NCBI RefSeq assembly: GCF_036567765.1 | Contig: NZ_DATCTU010000094.1 | Location: forward strand, 1-45,683 | Direction of reading: 5' to 3' | DNA length: 45,683 nt | Source of the DNA: Pseudobacteroides sp. | GTDB lineage: Bacteria > Bacillota > Clostridia > Acetivibrionales > DSM-2933 | Shown here: positions 41,010 through 45,683 of the stretch, piece after piece | How the letters are laid out: the number at the start of each line of letters is the position of its first letter | How positions within the stretch are numbered: position 1 is the stretch's first letter | The notes under the pieces: generated by a model | Database searches by the model: none | Told to the model about the DNA's origin: nothing | The model's input: the letters and a program-made list of their open reading frames with translations, nothing else | Made by a program: the position numbers and the translations under genes

Positions 41010-41044
41010 CTTTTATATCTAAATGACTTTAATTATGTTTGAAA

Positions 41045-42835
41045 TTACTCCTGAAGTCTTTTTTCTAAAGCTTCAAGCTGTGCACTTAACTCCTTAGGCA
41101 ACTTCGCACCGTATTTAGCATAGTGATCTTTAATGGAAGCCACTTCTTTAAGCCACTCATCCTTGTTAACCTTGAGAAGTTCAGCCATATCTTCTTCACT
41201 TACCTTGAGTCCTTCAGTGTCAATTGCATCAGTTGTAGGCATATAACCGATAGCAGTCTTAACTGCTTTACCTTCGCCTGATACTCTCTCACAAACCCAC
41301 TTCAACACACGGCTATTCTCACCAAATCCAGGCCACAACCATTTTCCGTCAGAATCCTTACGGAACCAGTTAACATAGAACAATTTTGGAAGTTTGTCAG
41401 CAGATGACTTTGTTCCAATATTGAGCCAGTGTTGTAAATAGTCACATACATGGTATCCCATGAATGGAAGCATCGCAAATGGGTCACGACGAACCTGGCC
41501 GATATTGTCAGATATAGCTGCAGCAGTTATTTCTGAACCCATTATTGAACCCATGAATACACCATGGTTCCAGTCAAAGCTTTCATGAACCAATGGAATA
41601 GTACTTGGACGACGTCCACCTACCAATATTGCTGAAATAGGCACTCCTGCAGGATCTTCCCACTCAGGAGCTATAACAGGACACTGGCTTGCAGGTGCTG
41701 TAAAACGTGCATTAGCATGTGCAGCTACCTCTTTTGAATCTGGAGTCCAGTCATTTCCTTTCCAATCTATAAGGTGTCCAGGTGCATCATAACCTATACC
41801 TTCCCACCAAACATCACCATCATCAGTTAATCCCACATTCGTAAAGATGGTGTTCTTTTCTATACTATACATTGCATTTGGATTTGAATCCATGGAAGTT
41901 CCCGGAGCAACACCGAAGAAACCTGCTTCAGGATTTATTGCATACAAACGACCATCAGAACCGAATTTCATCCATGCTATATCGTCACCGATAGTTTCAA
42001 CTTTCCAACCAGGAATAGTTGGTATGAGCATTGCCAGGTTTGTCTTTCCGCAAGCACTTGGGAAAGCTCCTGCAACATATTTTTTATTTCCTTTTGGATC
42101 AGTTATGCGCAAGATAAGCATATGCTCAGCGAGCCAGCCTTCATCACGAGCCTGAACTGATGCAATACGAAGTGCAAAACATTTTTTACCCAATAAAGCA
42201 TTTCCGCCGTAACCTGAACCATATGACCAGATTGTTCTTTCTTCTGGGAAATGACTTATGTATTTCTGTTCAATTGGAGCACATGGCCATGATGAATCCT
42301 TTTGCCCTTCAGCTAAAGGAGCACCTATTGAGTGTACGCATTTTACAAAGTCTTCATCTCCAAGAACATCAAGAACTGCTTTCCCTATACGAGTCATGAT
42401 ACGCATATTCACAACAACATATGGGCTGTCTGAAAGTTCAACACCAATTTTAGAAATAGGTGAACCTATAGGTCCCATTGAGAAAGGAATAACATACATT
42501 GTTCTTCCCTTCATACATCCCTTGTATAAGCCTCTCATTGTTGCCTTGAGTTCTTCGGGATCAACCCAGTTGTTTGTAGGTCCAGCGTCTTCCTTATTTT
42601 TTGATGCTATATAAGTCCTGTCTTCTACACGAGCGACATCGGAAGGATGGCTGCGGAAAAGATAACATCCAGGACGCTTTTCAGGATTTAATGGAGTTGC
42701 CATTCCGCAATCAACCATTTCCTTTAATAAACGATCATTTTCTTCCTGTGAACCATCGCACCAATAAATTTTGTCCGGCTGACACATATCAGCTATTTCT
42801 TTTACCCAATCAAGCAATTTTTTATTAGTTGTCAT
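41045..42835 (-). CDS. pckG: Phosphoenolpyruvate carboxykinase (GTP)
   Basis: This converts oxaloacetate and GTP to PEP, CO2 and GDP or the reverse; in cellulolytic clostridia it also works in the malate-shunt direction. At 596 residues it is normal for the GTP class. Kinase-1a loop PSACGKTN is at 259-266 with the class-specific Cys262, kinase-2 Asp284-Asp285 in IGDDIAW, and the PEP-binding RGLYKG region near 101. GAGGAG precedes the ATG by seven bases. It has its own promoter at 42956-42984 and a terminator at 40966. Confidence 0.97.
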   Translation of the reverse strand: MTTNKKLLDWVKEIADMCQPDKIYWCDGSQEENDRLLKEMVDCGMATPLNPEKRPGCYLFRSHPSDVARVEDRTYIASKNKEDAGPTNNWVDPEELKATMRGLYKGCMKGRTMYVIPFSMGPIGSPISKIGVELSDSPYVVVNMRIMTRIGKAVLDVLGDEDFVKCVHSIGAPLAEGQKDSSWPCAPIEQKYISHFPEERTIWSYGSGYGGNALLGKKCFALRIASVQARDEGWLAEHMLILRITDPKGNKKYVAGAFPSACGKTNLAMLIPTIPGWKVETIGDDIAWMKFGSDGRLYAINPEAGFFGVAPGTSMDSNPNAMYSIEKNTIFTNVGLTDDGDVWWEGIGYDAPGHLIDWKGNDWTPDSKEVAAHANARFTAPASQCPVIAPEWEDPAGVPISAILVGGRRPSTIPLVHESFDWNHGVFMGSIMGSEITAAAISDNIGQVRRDPFAMLPFMGYHVCDYLQHWLNIGTKSSADKLPKLFYVNWFRKDSDGKWLWPGFGENSRVLKWVCERVSGEGKAVKTAIGYMPTTDAIDTEGLKVSEEDMAELLKVNKDEWLKEVASIKDHYAKYGAKLPKELSAQLEALEKRLQE

Positions 42836-42955
42836 TCAGAATCTCCTCTCAAAATAATTGTTTGATAATTTTCTAACAATTAAAATTAAATTTTTATACA
42901 TTGATATACCTACTTTTCAGTGGTTATCCTATGTGCTTTAATAAATTTTAATACA

Positions 42956-42984
42956 ATCCTAACACAAAAATATGAAATTTTCAA
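42956..42984 (-). promoter_or_regulatory. Probable promoter of pckG
   Basis: On the minus strand TTGAAA (42979-42984) and TAGGAT (42956-42961) with a 17-base spacer give a leader of about 110 bases. Transcription from further upstream would have to pass the terminator-like repeat at 43029-43080. Confidence 0.6.
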
Positions 42985-43028
42985 TAAATAATTATGCAAA
43001 ATCCATTGAATTTCTTAATTTTAACAAA

Positions 43029-43080
43029 CACAAGGTATTCTATGCAACTTTGTGCCAATAGTTCCAAACAATACCTTGTG
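43029..43080 (-). terminator. Terminator-like inverted repeat downstream of the GC-rich island
   Basis: CACAAGGTATT (43029-43039) and AATACCTTGTG (43070-43080) form an 11-bp perfect stem around 30 bases. On the minus strand it is followed by TTTGTTAAAATT, as expected for the end of a minus-strand transcript covering the island. Confidence 0.5.
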
Positions 43081-43140
43081 AAATAAAGTTCATAATTACA
43101 ATTTACATTTCCGCATTTTTACTTATTGTCCTCCAACCCC

Positions 43141-43267
43141 TCTCCGACCTCGAAAGCTACCCTGATTCTGGAAACTGAAGCAAATCATTGCCACGGAAGG
43201 CTGCCTGGATTGGTCAGACGGGCCCTGTACCATTCCTAAGCTACCTGCAGCTATCAGCACGCCTCCG
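43141..43267. other. GC-rich structured island, candidate non-coding RNA
   Basis: Hand count gives 70 G+C of 127 bases (55 percent), far above the AT-rich flanks. No protein family is recognisable. The minus strand has an open frame of about 49 codons with no good start, and the plus strand has another of about 40. GGATTGGTCAG (43207-43217) pairs with CTGTACCATTCC (43225-43236) around a 7-base loop and can extend outwards as an imperfect helix. AAGCTACC-type octamers recur near 43154 and 43239. It does not match the riboswitch, tmRNA, SRP or RNase P motifs I know. An unidentified RNA gene, possibly of 6S-like type, or a relic is inferred. Confidence 0.35.
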
Positions 43268-43353
43268 TTTAATAAAAATGAGCTTAAATTTTATCTCTAG
43301 TTGGTACCTTGCTTCACTTTTGCCGCAAAACTATAAAATTTTAGGCTTAAATG

Positions 43354-43362
43354 TGTTATAAT
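43354..43362 (+). promoter_or_regulatory. Extended -10 promoter of the endonuclease V gene
   Basis: TGTTATAAT at 43354-43362 is an extended -10 element 35 bases before the ATG. No -35 consensus is present. Confidence 0.55.
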
Positions 43363-43396
43363 AATCAACAATATTAAATAGAGAGGTACTGATATT

Positions 43397-44071
43397 ATGA
43401 ATCCCGTATTTCAACATCCTTGGGATTTGAGCGAACCTGAGGCATTAGTTCTTCAGCAGGAACTAGCTAAGAAAGTAATAATGGAGGATGATTTGGATGA
43501 TATCAAATACATAGCCGGAGTTGATGTTGCCTATGATGACAAAAACGATCTTCAAATTGCTGCTGTAGCTGTTTTAGATTCTAAGACGCTGGATATCGTG
43601 GAGGTATCAGTAGTTGAAGATGTTTCACATTTTCCATATATACCTGGCTTATTTTCCTTTAGAGAACTTCCTTCCCTTGCCAAAGCTTTTGGAAAACTCA
43701 AAACCACTCCGAATCTTGTGGTTTGTGACTGTCAAGGAATAGCACACCCAAGAAGGTTTGGACTTGCATGTCATTTGGGCATATTATTTGATGTACCAAC
43801 TATAGGGTGCGGGAAAACAAGGCTTCATGGGCAATCGGAAGAGCCTGGATTAAAAAGGGGTGACACTGCACCCCTTATAGATAATAAAGAAATTATCGGT
43901 AATGTTTTAAGAACTCAAGATAATGTTCGGCCTGTCTATGTATCGGTTGGACATAGGATATCCCTTAAGACCGCCTGCGATTGGATCATCAGGTTATCTC
44001 CTAACTATCGTCTGCCTGAAACCACAAGGCATGCCGATCATGCTGTCCGCATAGCTTTAAAGGAAGAATAG
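43397..44071 (+). CDS. nfi: Endonuclease V (deoxyinosine 3' endonuclease)
   Basis: This repairs deaminated DNA by nicking one base 3' of deoxyinosine, and it may also act on inosine in RNA. Active-site residues are Asp43 (AGVDVAY), Glu90 (FSFRE), Asp111 (VCDCQG) and Asp214 (RHADHA), with the PYIPG wedge at 80-84 and HPRRFGLACHLG at 118-129. At 224 residues it is complete. GAGAGG precedes the ATG. It is a single gene with its own promoter. Confidence 0.96.
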   Translation: MNPVFQHPWDLSEPEALVLQQELAKKVIMEDDLDDIKYIAGVDVAYDDKNDLQIAAVAVLDSKTLDIVEVSVVEDVSHFPYIPGLFSFRELPSLAKAFGKLKTTPNLVVCDCQGIAHPRRFGLACHLGILFDVPTIGCGKTRLHGQSEEPGLKRGDTAPLIDNKEIIGNVLRTQDNVRPVYVSVGHRISLKTACDWIIRLSPNYRLPETTRHADHAVRIALKEE

Positions 44072-44184
44072 TTGTCGTTTCACCCAAATTTCCTCTTGAT
44101 GACTAACTCCTTTAAATACATACTGAATCCTACTATTGGAGCAAAACATTGTCTATATGAACTCTTGTATGCTTTTTATATGAG

Positions 44185-44640
44185 CTAAATAAGTACATCT
44201 TGTTCATCAATTGAAATTTCATTATTTGTAAAAATAATAGCAATTCCATGTTCTTGTTCCCAAGCACAATCACATAAATAACCATACTGTCCTTTTCTAG
44301 TAAAGTAAATGGTCCTCACCTTTATAAGTTTTATAATTAAATCCCGATTAATATGATCCTTGTCTATCTTTTCCGGTATTTCTATCATTTCTGAAATGCT
44401 TTCATAATTATTTAAATAATACTCTAGTAACTTATCTGGTATGTCTTGCTCTAACTGACTAAACCTATTTTGAAATTCAAGGAATGCTTTTCTTTGAATT
44501 TCCAATATCTCCTGTCCTTCATATGCCTGAGCAACTATCCTTACATCTAATTGTCTTCCTAAAATAGTATATTTCTCTATTCTGACCCAAGATGAATCAT
44601 ACTCCATTTTGCCAAAAGCTTCATCGATTATTTCACTCAT
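44185..44640 (-). CDS. Probable immunity protein (DUF6985/DUF2004-like)
   Basis: The ~151-residue acidic cytoplasmic protein ends in the segment GYLCDCAWEQEHGIAIIFTNNEI followed by DEQDVLI, the mark of the DUF6985 (formerly DUF2004) group common as immunity proteins beside polymorphic toxins. The N-terminal half is beta-rich then helical. ATG 44640 is chosen because GGAGG is seven bases upstream; it overlaps the toxin TGA as ATGA, so the two are translationally coupled. It would neutralise the toxin encoded directly upstream by binding it. Confidence in pairing is good; the family label is from pattern recognition. Confidence 0.78.
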   Translation of the reverse strand: MSEIIDEAFGKMEYDSSWVRIEKYTILGRQLDVRIVAQAYEGQEILEIQRKAFLEFQNRFSQLEQDIPDKLLEYYLNNYESISEMIEIPEKIDKDHINRDLIIKLIKVRTIYFTRKGQYGYLCDCAWEQEHGIAIIFTNNEISIDEQDVLI

Positions 44641-45335
44641 AACCATTCCTCCAAAATAATTTCTTGCTTCTTTTCTGATATACCTCCCGAATGAGACATA
44701 TTATTGTGGACTGCAGAGGGCACTTTATCCATTGTTTTGCAATCTCTTCTTTCATGCCATGTATAACCGTTTTCTTTTCTCCAGTCGTAAACAGCTTCGG
44801 GAGAACAGTTTCTCTTCTTTGCTTCAGCTTCATCTGCCTTTGTAAAATTCTTATCACGATCCTGAGAAAAACCTTCTATACCAACAGTCCCTCTTGACAG
44901 TATTGAAAAATCTGGTTCTCCTTCTCTATATTCAATACCGTCAATTCCATAAGTGGCAAGTATCTGTCCCCATGTTTTATTATGTGGATTGGCTTTACCA
45001 GGAATTTTATCACTATTTGGTACCCATTTTGAATTTCCTATAGCGTTTGTCCAATAGCCCTCAGATTTTGGAATATACTTACATTTAGATGTGGCTATTA
45101 AATCAGCAACTAATGCTGCCAAATCTTCTTCTGGCAAACTATCAAATCCTTTCATTTCTTCTGAAAGCACTTTTTTGACTTCTGCAGCACCCTTCTTTTT
45201 TATTCTCTTCTTTACAGCTCCAACCATTTTATTAATATCTTTACTAGGTACATTTGGATTAAGCTTTTTTACAATTATATGCAACATACATCCTTTTCCA
45301 GGTGTTGCACCAACTATAGATTTTTTTGCCCCCAT
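44637..45335 (-). CDS. HNH/endonuclease VII-type (WHH-like) toxin
   Basis: The 232-residue protein has a basic N-terminal region (31-55, KKRIKKKG) and a C-terminal nuclease-like domain. Conserved residues are Trp193-His194-Glu195, His210, His215 and the following Gly-Gly (217-218), the arrangement of WHH/GH-E type HNH/ENDO VII nucleases found at the ends of polymorphic toxins; it should cleave DNA or RNA. No signal peptide, LXG, PAAR, RHS or other delivery domain is present. A stop two codons before the ATG shows the ORF is not a cut-off larger gene in this frame. The immunity gene follows in an ATGA overlap. Confidence 0.72.
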   Translation of the reverse strand: MGAKKSIVGATPGKGCMLHIIVKKLNPNVPSKDINKMVGAVKKRIKKKGAAEVKKVLSEEMKGFDSLPEEDLAALVADLIATSKCKYIPKSEGYWTNAIGNSKWVPNSDKIPGKANPHNKTWGQILATYGIDGIEYREGEPDFSILSRGTVGIEGFSQDRDKNFTKADEAEAKKRNCSPEAVYDWRKENGYTWHERRDCKTMDKVPSAVHNNMSHSGGISEKKQEIILEEWL

Positions 45336-45608
45336 AATTCACCAACTTTCCTCATCAAATATAATATTGCTGGCGATTACATTCTTTATCTATGGCTTAT
45401 TCAGCCTAATATCTATTATTTTCTATATAATATCATTTTCCTTACTTCATTTCAATAATAACCCATTTATCCAATAATTCGACGAAAATTTCAATATGCC
45501 AAACTTTTGATTGTCAATAAATACAAAAGATATATAATAGTAATTATTAGTGTTGCATAAAAAACTTTAATAAAAATCAACTGTAATATTTACCTGTAAA
45601 AATGTGAA
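45336..45608. other. Non-genic spacer upstream of the toxin gene
   Basis: AT-rich. On the plus strand 45355-45477 an open, hydrophobic reading without start or ribosome-binding site continues from the toxin antisense frame; I regard it as chance or a relic. The stretch near 45549-45570 (GTGTTGCATAAAAAAC) could be the end of an insertion element, but its partner end would lie outside the window. Confidence 0.3.
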
Positions 45609-45683
45609 AGCTCCTTTGTTAATATCAAGTGGGTTGGCCTGACAAGCAACCACAATAATTAACTAAGGAGCTAATGATATGGT
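45609..45683 (+). promoter_or_regulatory. Long hairpin occluding the ribosome-binding site of a gene leaving the window
   Basis: AGCTCCTT-T-GTTAAT (45609-45623) pairs with ATTAAC-T-AAGGAGCT (45658-45672) with one T-T mismatch. Inside, GTGGGTTG pairs with CAACCAC, making a hairpin of about 64 bases. The second arm contains AAGGAG (45665-45670), the ribosome-binding site for an ATG at 45679 eight bases on (another ATG at 45674 is too close). Translation of this partial gene is therefore blocked when the hairpin forms. Transposase genes often use this device; the gene itself cannot be identified. Confidence 0.55.

Noticed and set aside
43141..43267. Island considered as SRP RNA, tmRNA, RNase P RNA or a known riboswitch
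   Set aside because: The diagnostic motifs I know (GGAAGGAAGCAGCC of SRP, tmRNA ends, RNase P core, TPP/SAM/glycine boxes) are absent.
45091..45477. 128-codon plus-strand hydrophobic ORF
   Set aside because: Mostly antisense to the toxin gene; no ribosome-binding site. The last 40 codons are noted only as spacer.

Overview
The window looks like chromosome of a low-GC, endospore-forming, anaerobic Clostridia species, probably of the Ruminiclostridium/Clostridium cluster III type. Pointers are the AT-rich spacers, strong AGGAGG ribosome-binding sites, spore coat (CotF-type) and YhcN/YlaJ-type genes, rubrerythrin, GTP-dependent PEP carboxykinase, a secreted LamG protein ending in a copper-amine-oxidase-N domain, and several families (DUF4914, DUF2294, DUF4173, DUF6179/DUF6323) that I associate with Clostridia. 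I see no tRNA, rRNA, CRISPR array or phage module. Species-level assignment is not possible by eye.

Layout. 1-6.6 kb, plus strand: an HD-GYP signalling protein, a NarL-type response regulator, small proteins, an alcohol-dehydrogenase remnant, then a cobalamin riboswitch controlling a btuF-btuC-btuD uptake operon. 6.7-10 kb, minus: a secreted two-LamG protein and a membrane-anchored polysaccharide deacetylase. 10.1-20.1 kb, plus: a decaying DUF2975/XRE unit, a frameshifted DUF4173 gene, a WG-repeat/DUF3298 protein, a PhoB-type two-component pair, then a lipoprotein/MacB-type ABC/DedA operon. Its promoter carries three CCTGAC repeats at exact 11-bp spacing, which fits control by the neighbouring regulator.

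20.2-22.8 kb, minus: an ABC-F ATPase with a long leader and a CoA-binding protein with a terminator in its leader. 22.8-25.8 kb, plus: two translationally coupled Clostridia-specific proteins and an Fes-type esterase. 25.9-32 kb, minus: two coat proteins, a stand-alone zinc-type ribosomal protein S14, DUF454, a double-TerD protein, a TauE-type exporter with an apparent ATT start, rubrerythrin, and three paralogous Sm-like small proteins. 32.2-34.1 kb, plus: a small cluster with an Asn-rich YhcN-like protein and a half-ferritin of encapsulated-ferritin type, without an encapsulin.

34.2-42.8 kb, minus: TerC, a second DedA, a beta-carbonic-anhydrase-like protein, a PEPCK-fold DUF4914 protein, DUF2294, a ZIP metal transporter, RNA 2',3'-cyclic phosphodiesterase and pckG. 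42.8-45.7 kb: a GC-rich, structured, apparently non-genic island upstream of pckG, endonuclease V, an orphan HNH/WHH-type toxin with a coupled immunity gene, and at the right edge a long hairpin that buries the ribosome-binding site of a gene starting outside the window.

The best candidates for something undescribed are the GC-rich island at 43141-43267, the Sm-like paralogue cluster at 30526-31974, the isolated toxin-immunity cassette with the edge hairpin, the encapsulin-less half-ferritin cluster, and the DUF6323/DUF6179/esterase trio.
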